Positions 43,454-53,623 are shown, counted from the stretch's first letter. The stretch is DNA of 64,000 bases from Dryocola sp. LX212 (GCA_041504365.1 CP167917.1:2108001-2172000); one strand, 5' to 3'. Translations and numbers: made by a program. Notes: generated from the sequence alone by a model not told the origin.

Positions 43454-44893
43454 ATGACGGCACCCGTACAGCACCCGATGTACATCAACGGTCAGTTTGT
43501 TCAGTGGCAGGGCGATAAGTGGATTGACGTGATTAATCCGGCTACCGAAGAGGTGATTTCCCGCATTCCGGACGGCAGCGCGCAGCAGGCTCGCGACGCG
43601 ATTGATGCCGCTGCCAGCGCGCAGGATGCGTGGGAAGCGCTGCCTGCTATCGAGCGGGCGGGCTGGCTGCGTAAAATCGCCGTTGGCATTCGTGAACGTG
43701 CGGCGGCCATCAGCGCGCTGATTGTTGCCGAGGGGGGCAAAACCCAGCAGCTGGCTGAGGTGGAAGTGGCCTTTACCGCCGATTATCTGGATTACATGTC
43801 CGAGTGGGCGCGCCGCTACGAAGGTGAAATCCTGCAAAGCGACCGGCCTGGCGAAAACATTCTGGTCTTTAAGCGTGCGCTGGGCGTCACCACCGGCATC
43901 CTGCCGTGGAACTTCCCGTTCTTCCTGATTGCCCGCAAGCTTGCGCCAGCGTTAATCACCGGCAATACCATCGTCATTAAACCGAGTGAGTTCACGCCGA
44001 ATAACGCGATTGCTTTCGCAGAAATAGTTCACGACATCGGCCTGCCAAAAGGCGTGTTCAACCTGGTGCTGGGTCGTGGCGAAACCGTGGGCCAGGAGCT
44101 TGCCGGTAACCCGAAAGTGGCGATGGTCAGCATGACCGGCAGCGTCACTGCGGGCGAGAAAATCATGGCGGCAGCGGCTAAAAACATCACTAAAGTCTGT
44201 CTGGAGCTGGGCGGCAAGGCCCCGGCTATCGTGATGAACGATGCGGATCTGGACATCGCGGTAAAAGCCGTCGTGGACTCCCGCATGATCAATACCGGGC
44301 AGGTCTGTAACTGCGCGGAACGCGTATACGTGCAGAAGGGCATTTACGACGAGTTTATTACCCGCCTCAGCGAAGCATTTAAACAGGTTAGCTTTGGGGA
44401 CACCGGGGAGCGTAACGACGTGGCAATGGGGCCGCTGATTAACGCCGCCGCGCTTGAGCGCGTGGAACAGAAGGTGGCACAGGCGGTGAAAGAAGGCGCT
44501 CGCGTATTGACCGGGGGCAAAACGCCGGAGGGCAAAGGCTACTTTTATCCGCCAACGCTGCTGGTCGACGTGCGCCAGGATATGACCATCATGCACGAAG
44601 AGACCTTTGGTCCGGTGCTGCCTGTGACAACCTTTGATACGCTGGACGAAGCGGTGGCGATGGCGAACGACAGCGACTACGGTCTGACGTCCTCAATCTA
44701 TACCCGCGACCTGAATACCGCCATGAAGGCGATAAAAGGGCTTAAGTTCGGCGAAACATACATAAACCGCGAGCACTTTGAAGCGATGCAGGGGTTCCAT
44801 GCGGGCTGGCGCAAATCGGGGATCGGTGGAGCGGACGGGCGTCACGGCCTGAATGAATACCTGCAGACCCAGATGGTCTATCTGCAGGCTTAG
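43454..44893 (+). CDS. aldA: Lactaldehyde/glycolaldehyde dehydrogenase AldA
   Basis: A 479-residue aldehyde dehydrogenase with the same length as E. coli AldA and near-identical blocks (QHPMYINGQFV, FKRALGVTTGILPWNFPFF, GAD.RHGL-EYLQTQ). The nucleophile is Cys285 in NTGQVCNCAERV, the general base Glu in CLELGGKAP, and the NAD-binding GSVTAGEKI segment is present. It oxidises L-lactaldehyde to L-lactate and glycolaldehyde to glycolate, serving fucose, rhamnose and other sugar breakdown in the cytoplasm. It stands alone; upstream AT-rich DNA with ATTGAGTGTCATCACA (43331-43346) is a weak CRP-like site. Confidence 0.95.
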   Translation: MTAPVQHPMYINGQFVQWQGDKWIDVINPATEEVISRIPDGSAQQARDAIDAAASAQDAWEALPAIERAGWLRKIAVGIRERAAAISALIVAEGGKTQQLAEVEVAFTADYLDYMSEWARRYEGEILQSDRPGENILVFKRALGVTTGILPWNFPFFLIARKLAPALITGNTIVIKPSEFTPNNAIAFAEIVHDIGLPKGVFNLVLGRGETVGQELAGNPKVAMVSMTGSVTAGEKIMAAAAKNITKVCLELGGKAPAIVMNDADLDIAVKAVVDSRMINTGQVCNCAERVYVQKGIYDEFITRLSEAFKQVSFGDTGERNDVAMGPLINAAALERVEQKVAQAVKEGARVLTGGKTPEGKGYFYPPTLLVDVRQDMTIMHEETFGPVLPVTTFDTLDEAVAMANDSDYGLTSSIYTRDLNTAMKAIKGLKFGETYINREHFEAMQGFHAGWRKSGIGGADGRHGLNEYLQTQMVYLQA

Positions 44894-44901
44894 CCTTCAA
44901 T

Positions 44902-44921
44902 GCTGGGGGCTTGCCCCCAGC
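44902..44921. terminator. Bidirectional hairpin between aldA and speG
   Basis: GCTGGGGG, loop CTTG, CCCCCAGC is an eight-base GC-rich stem, nine bases after aldA and seven bases beyond the speG stop on the other strand; a short AATAATTT follows on the plus strand. Confidence 0.75.
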
Positions 44922-44927
44922 AATAAT

Positions 44928-45485
44928 TTACTGCGCGGTCGGTTTTAAAATCGAGCCAGTTGGGCGATGGGCATCCAGATACTGCTGCTGGAAAATGCAC
45001 ATGCGGATCGTGTTGCGGTACTCGCCGTTGATAAAGAACTCGTGTATGAGCTCTCCCTCCACCATAAAACCCAATTTCTTGTAGATGTGCACGGCTTTGG
45101 CGTTCTCTTTATCCACGATCAGGTAGAGCTTGTAGAGATTCAGGACGGAAAAGCCGTAGTCCATCGCAAGCTTAGCGGCTCGGGAGGCCAGCCCTTTGCC
45201 CTGAAAATCCGGTGCGATGATTATTTGAAACTCGGCGCGACGGTGAACGTGGTTGATCTCGACCAATTCCACCAGGCCTGCTTTCTCGCCGTTGCATTCC
45301 ACCACAAAGCGGCGTTCGCTCTGGTCGTGGATGTGCTTATCATACAGGTCGGAAAGCTCAACGAAGGCTTCATAAGGCTCTTCAAACCAGTAGCGCATCA
45401 CGCTCGCGTTGTTGTCCAGCTGATGGACGAAACGTAAATCTTCACGTTCAAGAGGGCGCAGCCTGATGCTGAGTTCGGTACTCAT
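44928..45485 (-). CDS. speG: Spermidine N-acetyltransferase SpeG
   Basis: A 185-residue GNAT acetyltransferase almost colinear with E. coli SpeG (186 aa), including [24 protein letters not shown], the acetyl-CoA loop in [11 protein letters not shown] and MHEFF-type ending ([26 protein letters not shown]). It acetylates spermidine and spermine with acetyl-CoA to detoxify excess polyamines; E. coli SpeG forms a dodecamer with an allosteric site. The same downstream-to-upstream order speG, ynfB, ynfA occurs in E. coli. Start ATG 45485 after AGGAA. Confidence 0.97.
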   Translation of the reverse strand: MSTELSIRLRPLEREDLRFVHQLDNNASVMRYWFEEPYEAFVELSDLYDKHIHDQSERRFVVECNGEKAGLVELVEINHVHRRAEFQIIIAPDFQGKGLASRAAKLAMDYGFSVLNLYKLYLIVDKENAKAVHIYKKLGFMVEGELIHEFFINGEYRNTIRMCIFQQQYLDAHRPTGSILKPTAQ

Positions 45486-45547
45486 GGGGATTCCTTTCTG
45501 GATAAATAAGGCTTCAGAAGAGAAGCCCTATCGGTTCAATGCAGCTA

Positions 45548-45898
45548 TTACGGCGTGATGGCGCGACCGGTACGACGATCGAGACAGCGCAGCGTATTGG
45601 GTTCCCAGTAGGCGTTCACGTTCGCGCTTTGCTGGCAGTTGTCGCGGTTGTCGAAGGCGACGTCGTCTTTATCCCACTCTTTTTCCGCACGTTTGTTCAC
45701 TTTTTGACGCAGAGAGCGTGTGTCATTCCATTGTTCTTTGTCCATCGCTGCATCCTGACGTGTTTGCGCGTTGTCCCCGGACTCAATAATCAGCTTGCTG
45801 GTTTCTGCCTGAGCCGGTTGGGTTAACGCAAATGCACTCATCAGTAACGCCAGTGGCAGTAAAGCCTGAGAAAGACGTTTACGAAGGATTGTGTTCAT
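45548..45898 (-). CDS. ynfB: YnfB, UPF0482 periplasmic protein
   Basis: A 116-residue exported protein with a Sec signal peptide (about residues 1-31, ending PAQA) and a mature part of about 85 residues rich in D, N, K and R ([46 protein letters not shown]). Two cysteines may form a disulfide. It matches the E. coli YnfB family by sequence and by its place beside speG. The function is unknown. Confidence 0.9.
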   Translation of the reverse strand: MNTILRKRLSQALLPLALLMSAFALTQPAQAETSKLIIESGDNAQTRQDAAMDKEQWNDTRSLRQKVNKRAEKEWDKDDVAFDNRDNCQQSANVNAYWEPNTLRCLDRRTGRAITP

Positions 45899-46007
45899 TG
45901 CAGTTTCCTTTTAAGGTGAAGCACGATTCATCATTACTATACCACTGTGGATCCAGTGCGCCACAGGGTGAGCCAGTTAGTCATTATTATCCCTGACATA
46001 GTTCAAT

Positions 46008-46334
46008 ATGATCAAAACAACATTGCTGTTTTTTGCGACCGCGCTTGCTGAAATTCTCGGCTGCTTCCTGCCGTGGCTGTGGCTCAAGCGTGGGGCATCG
46101 CCTTTGCTCCTGCTGCCAGCCGCCTGTTCGTTGGCTATTTTTGTCTGGCTTTTAACTTTACACCCTGCCGCCAGCGGGCGCGTGTATGCCGCTTACGGCG
46201 GCGTTTATGTTGTCACGGCGCTGCTTTGGCTCAGGGTGGTCGATGGCGTAAAACTTAGCCATTACGACTGGATTGGCGCCGGCGTAGCTTTCTGCGGCAT
46301 GCTGATTATCGTGGCCGGCTGGGGCCGCGCCTGA
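46008..46334 (+). CDS. ynfA: YnfA, four-helix inner membrane protein
   Basis: A 108-residue protein of the UPF0060 family with four transmembrane helices and the conserved [23 protein letters not shown] and [15 protein letters not shown] blocks. Its length equals E. coli YnfA. It belongs to the small drug/metabolite transporter group; the Shigella/E. coli YnfA was proposed to act as a small multidrug efflux pump. It is divergent from ynfB. Confidence 0.93.
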   Translation: MIKTTLLFFATALAEILGCFLPWLWLKRGASPLLLLPAACSLAIFVWLLTLHPAASGRVYAAYGGVYVVTALLWLRVVDGVKLSHYDWIGAGVAFCGMLIIVAGWGRA

Positions 46335-46510
46335 ACTCTGTTACTGCCGGTTTTACCCTCTGTTTCCCTTCCCGTTAGCCATCCTTAAGTCACGCTGAAA
46401 AGTGTGACTCAGTCTGTCAAAATCGAATAAATATACTTGTATGGTAGTTCGTTCAGCGGTAGTTTTCTGCTCATTGTCGACCTGGAAACCTCCGTAGTAA
46501 GGAAAGCAGA

Positions 46511-47725
46511 ATGAAAATTGTGAAGGCTGAAGTATTTGTCACCTGTCCCGGCCGTAACTTTGTTACGTTAAAAATTACCACCGACGATGGAATGACCGGC
46601 ATAGGCGACGCCACCCTTAACGGACGCGAACTGCCGGTGGCTTCTTATTTGCAGGATCATGTTTGCCCGCAGCTGATAGGGCGTGATGCACACCGCATCG
46701 AAGATATCTGGCAATTCTTTTATAAAGGCGCTTACTGGCGTCGCGGTCCGGTAACCATGTCTGCGATTTCCGCCGTTGATATGGCGCTGTGGGATATTAA
46801 AGCCAAAGCCGCAGGCATGCCGCTGTACCAGCTGTTGGGTGGGGCATCCCGCGAGGGCGTGATGGTTTACTGTCACACCACCGGCCACTCGCTTGATGAT
46901 GTGCTTGAGGATTACGCTCGTCATAAGGATATGGGCTTCAAAGCCATTCGCGTGCAGTGCGGAGTGCCGGGTATGAAAACCACCTACGGCATGTCAAAAG
47001 GTAAGGGGCTGGCTTACGAGCCTGCTACAAAAGGGGTCTGGCCGGAAGAGCAGCTGTGGTCCACAGAAAAGTACCTCGACTTCACACCGAAGCTTTTCGA
47101 CGCCGTGCGCAGCAAGTTCGGCTATGAAGAACATCTGCTGCACGACATGCACCACCGCCTGACGCCGATCGAAGCGGCGCGCTTCGGCAAGAGCATTGAA
47201 GATTACCGTCTGTTCTGGATGGAAGACCCGACGCCTGCGGAAAACCAGGAGTGCTTCCGTCTCATTCGCCAGCACACCGTCACGCCGATTGCCGTCGGCG
47301 AAGTTTTCAACAGCATCTGGGACTGCAAGCAGCTTATCGAAGAGCAGCTAATCGACTATATCCGCACCACCATTACCCACGCGGGCGGCATCACAGGGAT
47401 GCGCCGCATCGCCGATTTTGCTTCGCTTTATCAGGTGCGTACCGGTTCACATGGCCCGTCGGATCTCTCCCCGATCTGCATGGCCGCCGCGCTGCACTTT
47501 GACCTGTGGGTACCGAACTTCGGCGTGCAGGAATATATGGGCTACTCCGAACAGATGCTGGAAGTGTTCCCGCACAGCTGGACGTTCGATAACGGCTATA
47601 TGCATCCGGGCGAGAAGCCGGGGCTGGGCATCGAATTTGATGAAAAGCTGGCGGCGAAATACCCGTATGAACCCGCTCATCTGCCGGTAGCCCGTCTGGA
47701 AGATGGCACCTTGTGGAACTGGTAA
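46511..47725 (+). CDS. rspA: RspA, D-mannonate dehydratase-like enolase-superfamily protein
   Basis: A 404-residue mandelate-racemase/muconate-lactonizing-type enolase of the ManD group. Visible catalytic-site elements are HDMHHRL (near residue 212), WMEDPTP (metal Glu), [11 protein letters not shown] (metal Glu), [11 protein letters not shown] (His) and a C-terminal [10 protein letters not shown] loop. E. coli RspA dehydrates D-mannonate or D-altronate only slowly. 'Starvation-sensing' describes an older homoserine-lactone-related phenotype. It is followed after 14 bases by rspB, and the downstream dehydrogenases point to sugar-acid catabolism. Confidence 0.95.
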   Translation: MKIVKAEVFVTCPGRNFVTLKITTDDGMTGIGDATLNGRELPVASYLQDHVCPQLIGRDAHRIEDIWQFFYKGAYWRRGPVTMSAISAVDMALWDIKAKAAGMPLYQLLGGASREGVMVYCHTTGHSLDDVLEDYARHKDMGFKAIRVQCGVPGMKTTYGMSKGKGLAYEPATKGVWPEEQLWSTEKYLDFTPKLFDAVRSKFGYEEHLLHDMHHRLTPIEAARFGKSIEDYRLFWMEDPTPAENQECFRLIRQHTVTPIAVGEVFNSIWDCKQLIEEQLIDYIRTTITHAGGITGMRRIADFASLYQVRTGSHGPSDLSPICMAAALHFDLWVPNFGVQEYMGYSEQMLEVFPHSWTFDNGYMHPGEKPGLGIEFDEKLAAKYPYEPAHLPVARLEDGTLWNW

Positions 47726-47739
47726 CAGGAGAATAAGAA

Positions 47740-48753
47740 ATGAAAAGCATCACTATTCAGACACCAGGAAAATTAGAGATTGAGGAACGCCCGCTTATTA
47801 ATCCCCAGTCTGGCGAAGTCCGTATTAAAGTATCCAGCGCCGGAATATGTGGTTCGGATGTACATATTTATCGTGGACACAATCCATTTGCGAAATACCC
47901 GCGCGTAATCGGCCATGAGTTCTTTGGCCATATTGACGCGGTCGGCGAGGGCGTGGACGCGTCGCGCATTGGAGAGCGTGTAGTAGGCGACCCGGTGGTG
48001 AGCTGCGGACACTGTTATCCCTGTTCTGTTGGTCGTCCTAACGTATGCGCTGAGCTTCAGGTCATTGGCGTACACCGCGATGGTGGTTTCAGCGAGTTTG
48101 TTACGCTGCCCGCTAAAAATGCCCACGTGGTGCCGGACAGTATTCCCGATAACGAAGCAACGATGGTGGAGCCGTTCACCATTGCCGCCAACATTTGCAG
48201 CCAGCTAAACCCTGGCCCGTTAGACACGGCGCTGGTGTATGGCGCAGGCCCAATGGGGCTGAGCTCGATCCAGGTGCTGCGTGGCGTCTACGGCGTGAAA
48301 GAGATTATCGTGGCGGACCGCATTGATGAGCGTCTGGCAATGGCAAAGCTTAACGGTGCTGACGGGGTTATCAACAACACGAATATCGATTTAAAAAGTT
48401 GGCTGGAAGAAAAGGGCATTCGCCCAACGGTAATTATTGACGCCGCCTGCCATCCATCAATTCTGCCGGAAGCCATTAGCCTCGCATCCCCGGCCGCACG
48501 CATCGGTATTATGGGCTTCTCCTCGGATCCTTGCGTTATCAGCCAGCAGGGCATAACCAGTAAAGAGCTGTCTATTTTCAGCTCACGCCTGAACAGTAAC
48601 CGCTTCCCGCAGGTAATCAGCTGGATGGTGGAGAAAAAAATCCAGCCGGAGAAATTAATAACCCACCAGTACCCTTATACCGAGGTGCTGGAGGCGATGA
48701 AGATATTTGAAGAAGACCAGAAGCACTGCTGCAAGGTTCTTTTGAAATTTTAA
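47740..48753 (+). CDS. rspB: RspB, zinc-dependent alcohol dehydrogenase family protein
   Basis: A 337-residue MDR-family dehydrogenase. The catalytic zinc region is CGSDVHIYRGHNPF with GHEFFGH, the structural zinc cysteines are in CGHCYPCSVGRPNVC, and the cofactor-binding YGAGPMGLSSIQVLRG (about residue 165-180) is intact. It matches E. coli RspB in order and sequence. It probably oxidises a sugar acid or polyol linked to RspA. The gene starts 14 bases after rspA (ribosome site AGGAG) and is followed by a transporter gene. Confidence 0.93.
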   Translation: MKSITIQTPGKLEIEERPLINPQSGEVRIKVSSAGICGSDVHIYRGHNPFAKYPRVIGHEFFGHIDAVGEGVDASRIGERVVGDPVVSCGHCYPCSVGRPNVCAELQVIGVHRDGGFSEFVTLPAKNAHVVPDSIPDNEATMVEPFTIAANICSQLNPGPLDTALVYGAGPMGLSSIQVLRGVYGVKEIIVADRIDERLAMAKLNGADGVINNTNIDLKSWLEEKGIRPTVIIDAACHPSILPEAISLASPAARIGIMGFSSDPCVISQQGITSKELSIFSSRLNSNRFPQVISWMVEKKIQPEKLITHQYPYTEVLEAMKIFEEDQKHCCKVLLKF

Positions 48754-48827
48754 ACCACACATCATTACGCTCATTTCGTTGTTTTGCGTACCCTACAAAA
48801 TAGTAAGACCGTATTTATGGAGTAGTT

Positions 48828-50120
48828 ATGGCTAAGAATTTACGCTGGATAATCGTACTGTTGCTGTTTTTAGTCTATATGATCAATTATCTCGACCGGG
48901 TCGCGTTATCTATTACCTTACCGATGATCGAAAAGGATCTGACCATTAATGCCGAAGAGTTCGGGATGATATTCGGCAGCTTCTTCTTTGGCTACGCGTT
49001 ATTTAATTTCATCGGCGGTCTGGCGGTGGATAAGTTCGGCCCGATGGTCGTTTTGGGCAGCGCGGTCGGCCTGTGGTCTATCTTCTGCGGGATGACGGCG
49101 CTCGCCACCGGCTTCTGGTCGATGCTCATTCTGCGCGTGCTGTTCGGTATGGCGGAGGGACCGATTTGCTCCTCTGCTAACAAGATGATCAACGGCTGGT
49201 TCCCGCGAAAACAGGCGGCGACTGCTGTCGGCTTCCTCAGCGCCGGTTCGCCATTGGGCGGTGCGGTTGCCGGGCCAATCGTGGGTTATCTGGCACTTTC
49301 GTTCGGCTGGCGCCCGGCGTTTATGATCATCTGCTCCATCGGTATCATCTGGATGCTGGTCTGGTTCTTTATCGTGGCAGACAGCCCGGAGAAAAGCCGT
49401 CGCGTCAGCGTGGAAGAACAGGCTTTTATTGCTGAGCTTAAAGCACAGGATGACGCAGCTAACAGCGGCCTGAATGATGATGCTTCCGACCATACTTTGG
49501 GGCACTACCTCAAGCAGCCAATTATCCTGGTCACCGCTTTTGCCTTCTTCTGCTACAACTACATTTTATTCTTCTTCCTGAGCTGGTTCCCGTCTTACCT
49601 GGTACAGGCTCACGGCCTGAATATTAAGGAGATGAGTATCACTACCGTGATCCCGTGGATCGTTGGCTTTGTTGGCCTGGCACTCGGCGGCGTTATTTCC
49701 GACGCTATTTTACGCATCACCGGAAAATTACTGCTCTCCAGAAAAATTGTCTTAGTGGTTTGCTTACTGGCGGCGGCTATCTGCGTTGCGCTTGCAGGCT
49801 CGGTCAGCTCGGTTGTTCCGGCCGTCATCCTGATGTCCATCTCGATCTTCTTCCTGTACGTCACCGGTTCTATTTACTGGGCAATTATTCAGGACGTGGT
49901 CACTAAAAAGCGTATCGGTAGCGTCAGCGGGTTTATTCACTTTGTCGGCAGCATCTCCGGGATTATCGGCCCGATTGTCACCGGCTTCATCGTGCAGAAT
50001 ACCGGCAAGTTTGATAGCGCCTTTATCCTCGCAGGGGTCGTGGCTGCCGTCGGTGCGGTTTTAGTCTTCTTCGTCATCAAACAGCCAAAAGCGGTTAAGC
50101 CGCTGGCGGTGACGCATTAA
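48828..50120 (+). CDS. MFS transporter, anion:cation symporter family, of the rsp locus
   Basis: A 430-residue MFS protein with about 12 helices. It opens with WIIVLLLFLVYMINYLDRVALSITLPMIEKDL, the hallmark of the ACS family (ExuT, GudP, GarP, DgoT). It should import an aldonate or hexuronate. The start is ATG 48828 (GGAG upstream), 74 bases after rspB. E. coli has the MHS-type gene ydfJ near this place instead, so this transporter belongs to a different lineage. The substrate is inferred from context. Confidence 0.9.
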   Translation: MAKNLRWIIVLLLFLVYMINYLDRVALSITLPMIEKDLTINAEEFGMIFGSFFFGYALFNFIGGLAVDKFGPMVVLGSAVGLWSIFCGMTALATGFWSMLILRVLFGMAEGPICSSANKMINGWFPRKQAATAVGFLSAGSPLGGAVAGPIVGYLALSFGWRPAFMIICSIGIIWMLVWFFIVADSPEKSRRVSVEEQAFIAELKAQDDAANSGLNDDASDHTLGHYLKQPIILVTAFAFFCYNYILFFFLSWFPSYLVQAHGLNIKEMSITTVIPWIVGFVGLALGGVISDAILRITGKLLLSRKIVLVVCLLAAAICVALAGSVSSVVPAVILMSISIFFLYVTGSIYWAIIQDVVTKKRIGSVSGFIHFVGSISGIIGPIVTGFIVQNTGKFDSAFILAGVVAAVGAVLVFFVIKQPKAVKPLAVTH

Positions 50121-50134
50121 CTGAAAGAAGTGTG

Positions 50135-50149
50135 AGTTGTCATACAACT
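50135..50149. promoter_or_regulatory. FCD-type GntR operator 1 upstream of ydfI
   Basis: AGTTGTCATACAACT is a perfect palindrome with arms AGTTGT/ACAACT. It fits the FadR/FCD-family consensus TNGTNNNACNA and probably binds YdfH. Confidence 0.65.
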
Positions 50150-50158
50150 TTTGAAGGA

Positions 50159-50169
50159 GTGTCATACCA
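50159..50169. promoter_or_regulatory. FCD-type GntR operator 2 upstream of ydfI
   Basis: GTGTCATACCA repeats the GTCATACnA core of operator 1 at a centre spacing of 22 bp (two helical turns). It matches the FCD consensus except for its first base. Confidence 0.55.
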
Positions 50170-50199
50170 AATGACGTAACATTAACTCAAATCAACATG

Positions 50200-50223
50200 C
50201 AGACTACCATGGCAGGTAGTCTG
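50200..50223 (+). promoter_or_regulatory. Perfect 9-base inverted repeat in ydfI leader
   Basis: CAGACTACC and GGTAGTCTG flank a six-base centre, 37 bases before the ydfI start. It could be an operator or an mRNA leader hairpin. Confidence 0.5.
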
Positions 50224-50259
50224 TGGCTGTCCCGAGATCCCTAATCAGCGAGTTTAAAA

Positions 50260-51711
50260 ATGGAAAACAAGTTTTTAAATGCAAAAGCCACCGTCCCGCG
50301 CTACGACCGTAACAAACTTGTTCCGCGCATCATTCACCTGGGCTTCGGCGCATTTCATCGGGCGCACCAGGCCGTCTATGCCGATATCCTTGCCCAGGAG
50401 CACGGCAGCGACTGGGGCTATTGCGAAGTAAACCTGGTCGGCGGTGAACAGCAGATTACCGACCTCAAACAGCAGGATAATTTATACAGCGTGGCTGAAA
50501 TGTCCGCCGACGGCTGGCAGTGCCGTGTGGTAGGCGTAGTGAGGAAGGCGATTCACGGACAGGTTGACGGCTTGGAAGCCGTATTTGATGCCATGATGCA
50601 GCCGGAAGTGGCGATTGTTTCCCTCACCGTGACGGAAAAGGGCTACTGCCACGCTCCGGCCACGGGGACCATCCTGATGGATCACCCGTTTATCGTGCAT
50701 GACCTGGCAAACCCGCACCAGCCGCAGTCCGCACCGGGCGTGATTGTCGAAGCGCTGGCGCGCCGTAAAGCCGCCGGACTGCCTCCGTTTAGCGTGATGT
50801 CCTGCGACAACATGCCTGAGAACGGCCACGTGACCCACAACGTGATCACCGCTTTAGCCGACGCTATCAGTCCGGAGCTGGGCGCCTGGATCAAAGCTAA
50901 CGTCACGTTCCCGTCAACAATGGTAGACCGCATTGTGCCAGCCGTGACGCCAGAAACTCTGGCGCTGGTTGAGCAGGCGACAGGCGTAGCGGATCCGGCG
51001 GCGGTGGCCTGTGAACCGTTCCGCCAGTGGGTTATCGAAGATAATTTTGTTGCCGGGCGTCCGGCGTGGGAAAAAGCAGGCGCTGAGCTGGTTAAGGACG
51101 TGCTGCCGTACGAAGAGATGAAGCTGCGGATGCTTAACGGCAGCCACTCCTTCCTGGCCTATCTGGGCTATCTGGCGGGCTACCAGCATATTTCTGACTG
51201 CATGCAGGATGAAAACTACCGCCGCACCGCCCATGCGCTGATGCTTAACGAACAGGCTCCTACGCTTAAAGTGCAGGGCGTTGATTTAGGCAAGTACGCA
51301 GATTCGCTGATTGCCCGTTACACCAACCCGGCGCTGAAGCATCGCACCTGGCAAATCGCCATGGACGGCAGCCAGAAGCTTCCGCAGCGTTGGCTGGACT
51401 CCATTCGCTGGCATCTGGCGAACGGCAGCCGTTTTGATCTGCTGGCGCTGGGCGTGGCGGGCTGGATGCGCTATGTCGGCGGCGTGGACGAGCAGGGCGA
51501 AATAATCGAAGTCAGCGATCCGCTTCTGTCGGCAATTCAGGAGGCGGTTTCAGGAAGCAAAGAAGGGGAAAACCGTGTGCAGGCGCTGCTGGGGCTGAAA
51601 ACCATCTTTGGCGAAGATTTACCGGCAAACGAGAAATTCGTGAAGCAGGTGACAGAAGCTTACCTTGCGGTGCGCGAAAACGGCGCTAAAGCAACAGTGG
51701 CGAAGTACTGA
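50260..51711 (+). CDS. ydfI: YdfI, D-mannonate/fructuronate-type oxidoreductase
   Basis: A 483-residue member of the mannitol dehydrogenase (polyol-specific long-chain) family, close to E. coli YdfI (486 aa). Motifs include [14 protein letters not shown] (cofactor fold), the SCDNMPENG segment, and the catalytic [17 protein letters not shown] with the family Lys-x5-Asn-x2-His pattern. It interconverts D-mannonate and D-fructuronate with NAD(H), which suits action together with RspA on the same sugar acids. It is preceded by two FCD-type operators and an inverted repeat, so it has its own control point in the locus. Confidence 0.94.
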   Translation: MENKFLNAKATVPRYDRNKLVPRIIHLGFGAFHRAHQAVYADILAQEHGSDWGYCEVNLVGGEQQITDLKQQDNLYSVAEMSADGWQCRVVGVVRKAIHGQVDGLEAVFDAMMQPEVAIVSLTVTEKGYCHAPATGTILMDHPFIVHDLANPHQPQSAPGVIVEALARRKAAGLPPFSVMSCDNMPENGHVTHNVITALADAISPELGAWIKANVTFPSTMVDRIVPAVTPETLALVEQATGVADPAAVACEPFRQWVIEDNFVAGRPAWEKAGAELVKDVLPYEEMKLRMLNGSHSFLAYLGYLAGYQHISDCMQDENYRRTAHALMLNEQAPTLKVQGVDLGKYADSLIARYTNPALKHRTWQIAMDGSQKLPQRWLDSIRWHLANGSRFDLLALGVAGWMRYVGGVDEQGEIIEVSDPLLSAIQEAVSGSKEGENRVQALLGLKTIFGEDLPANEKFVKQVTEAYLAVRENGAKATVAKY

Positions 51712-51720
51712 TTGGCCGGG

Positions 51721-51811
51721 CGTCATCCGTCAGATTTTGTCGGATGACGCTGCGCTTATCCGACCTACGAAAGCTGGAATGTCGGATGACGCTGTACTTA
51801 TCCGAACTAAG
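51721..51811. repeat. BIME of three REP units
   Basis: CGTCATCCG (51721) faces CGGATGACG (51741), and two full direct REP units, starting GTCGGATGACGCTG, lie at 51739 and 51781 (42-bp period). It sits between the convergent ydfI and ydfH. Confidence 0.85.
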
Positions 51812-51843
51812 AAAGCCTTAGCGCCTTCCACCCTACTTTACTA

Positions 51844-52530
51844 TCAATCCTCGCTAAACCAATCTCTGTTCTCCTGACGGATCAACAGGATGGACTGACT
51901 TATCTCATGCAGATGTCGGTGCATTGCCTGATCCACATCGTGCTCATTATGCCTTTGTAACGCTTCGAAAATGTCGTAATGCTGCGCCAGCAGCATGTCT
52001 GGCGGTGAGACGTGATCGAGACTCATGTAACGCACCCGGTCCATTGTCGCCTTAATGTTTTCCACCGTGTCCCACGCAAGCTGGCAGTCTGCCACCAGCG
52101 CGAGCTGATGATGAAACTCGTCATCCAGCTGGAAAAAGTCGTCCAGCTGGTGACGATCAATCGCCACGCGCTGCTGGCTCAGAAGCTGTTCAAGCTGATA
52201 AAGATGGCTGTCCGTCGCCATGCTTGCCGCCCGTTTTACCACCGCGCGCTCAATCGCCTCGCGGATAAAGCAGCCGTTTTTAACATGCGTGACGGAAATC
52301 CTGTTCACGTAGGTTCCGCGCTGCGGGCGTATCTGCACCAGGCCCGTTTCGGCGAGCTTGATAAACGCTTCGCGCACCGGCTGACGGGAAACGTTAAAAC
52401 GTACGGAAACTTCTTTTTCAGAGAGCGGCGTGCCCGGCGGGATCAGACAACGAACGATATCACTGCGCAGAATACGATAAATTTGCTGATTAACGGGCTG
52501 CGTAGGATTGAGAACCGAAGGTGATGGCAT
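51844..52530 (-). CDS. ydfH: YdfH (RspR), GntR/FCD-family regulator
   Basis: A 228-residue GntR regulator. The winged helix ([43 protein letters not shown]) occupies residues 14-60, followed by an FCD ligand domain with metal-binding histidines in [10 protein letters not shown] and [11 protein letters not shown]. It matches E. coli YdfH, also named RspR, reported to repress rspA. Here it faces ydfI tail to tail and its gene carries the likely target operators on the opposite side of ydfI. The effector may be a sugar acid. Confidence 0.95.
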   Translation of the reverse strand: MPSPSVLNPTQPVNQQIYRILRSDIVRCLIPPGTPLSEKEVSVRFNVSRQPVREAFIKLAETGLVQIRPQRGTYVNRISVTHVKNGCFIREAIERAVVKRAASMATDSHLYQLEQLLSQQRVAIDRHQLDDFFQLDDEFHHQLALVADCQLAWDTVENIKATMDRVRYMSLDHVSPPDMLLAQHYDIFEALQRHNEHDVDQAMHRHLHEISQSILLIRQENRDWFSED

Positions 52531-52623
52531 GGCTTTGTTCTTATTTAGAAAACTTAACTAAATTTACCACCGATCGGAGGGATCTCCCATACCCGAACAT
52601 TTAATCCGGGTAGGGGAAAAGCA

Positions 52624-53373
52624 TTAGCCTTCGCGGTGAACGCTTAGTCCGGCAAAGGTCTGGCTGACCGGCATCATCTCAAGGGTGTTGATGTTGACGT
52701 GCTTCGGCAGTGTCGCGACCCACCAGACGGCTTCCGTCACGTCTTCCGGCGTCAGGGCGTTAGCGTTTTCGTAGGTTTTACCCACTTTTTCGTCATCGCC
52801 CTTGAAGCGCACGTTAGAAAACTCGGTGCCTTCCACCAGACCGGGTTCGATGTCGGTCACACGAATCGCAGTTTTGTGCAGGTCGGTACGCAGGTTAAGG
52901 CTGAACTGGCGAACGAATGCTTTGGTTGCGCCGTAAACGTTGCCGCCAGCGTAAGGCCAGCTCCCGGCGGTTGAGCCGATATTGATGATATGCCCACGGT
53001 TGCGCTCGACCATGCCCGGCAGTACGGCGCGGGTCATGTACACCAGCCCTTTATTGTTGGTGTCGATCATCGTTTCCCAGTCGTCGGCATCGGCCTTGTG
53101 GGCAGGCTCCATACCGAGCGCCAGACCGGCGTTGTTCACCAGAATATCAATGTCGCGCCATTCGGCAGGCAGGTGTTCCATCGCCTGTTCGATGGCGGCG
53201 CGGTTACGCACGTCCAGCTGCAGGGTGAGGACGCTGTCGCCCAGCTCTTCCTGCAGCTCCTGTAAGCGCTCCTGACGACGGCCGGTAGCAATTACTTTGT
53301 GTCCGTTCTGGATGAAACGACGGGTGATGCTCTCACCAAAGCCAGCGGTGGCGCCGGTTACCATAATAATCAT
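52624..53373 (-). CDS. ydfG: YdfG, NADP-dependent 3-hydroxy acid dehydrogenase (SDR)
   Basis: A 249-residue classical SDR close to E. coli YdfG (248 aa). The cofactor motif VTGATAGFG (residues 5-13), NNAG near 82 and the active-site STAGSWPYAGGNVYGATK (Ser, Tyr, Lys) are present. It oxidises L-allo-threonine, L-serine and 3-hydroxypropionate-type 3-hydroxy acids with NADP, and reduces malonic semialdehyde from uracil breakdown. I chose ATG 53373 (GAGGAAC upstream), since the frame stays open to 53415 but E. coli begins MIVLVTGATAG. In E. coli it lies beside dcp; here the guaD-xdh operon separates them. Confidence 0.96.
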   Translation of the reverse strand: MIIMVTGATAGFGESITRRFIQNGHKVIATGRRQERLQELQEELGDSVLTLQLDVRNRAAIEQAMEHLPAEWRDIDILVNNAGLALGMEPAHKADADDWETMIDTNNKGLVYMTRAVLPGMVERNRGHIINIGSTAGSWPYAGGNVYGATKAFVRQFSLNLRTDLHKTAIRVTDIEPGLVEGTEFSNVRFKGDDEKVGKTYENANALTPEDVTEAVWWVATLPKHVNINTLEMMPVSQTFAGLSVHREG

Positions 53374-53623
53374 GTCACTGTTCCTCAACGCTTTTACGTC
53401 TTTATACCTTAGCATGGCTGTCGGGCCTGCGATAAACGAAGTTTTCCGCTGCGCAAAAGTAGTGCAGCGCTAAGCATCTGCTGCTATATGAAGGTGCAGT
53501 TTGTGAACATTGCTCTTTTGTTGCGCAACCCGTTTACAAAGCAACCGTTTGCAATCACCTTTTAATCTGGCATCAAGATTGCAACAGTACGTTGACTATT
53601 CCTCAGCATTTACGGGTACGGCG

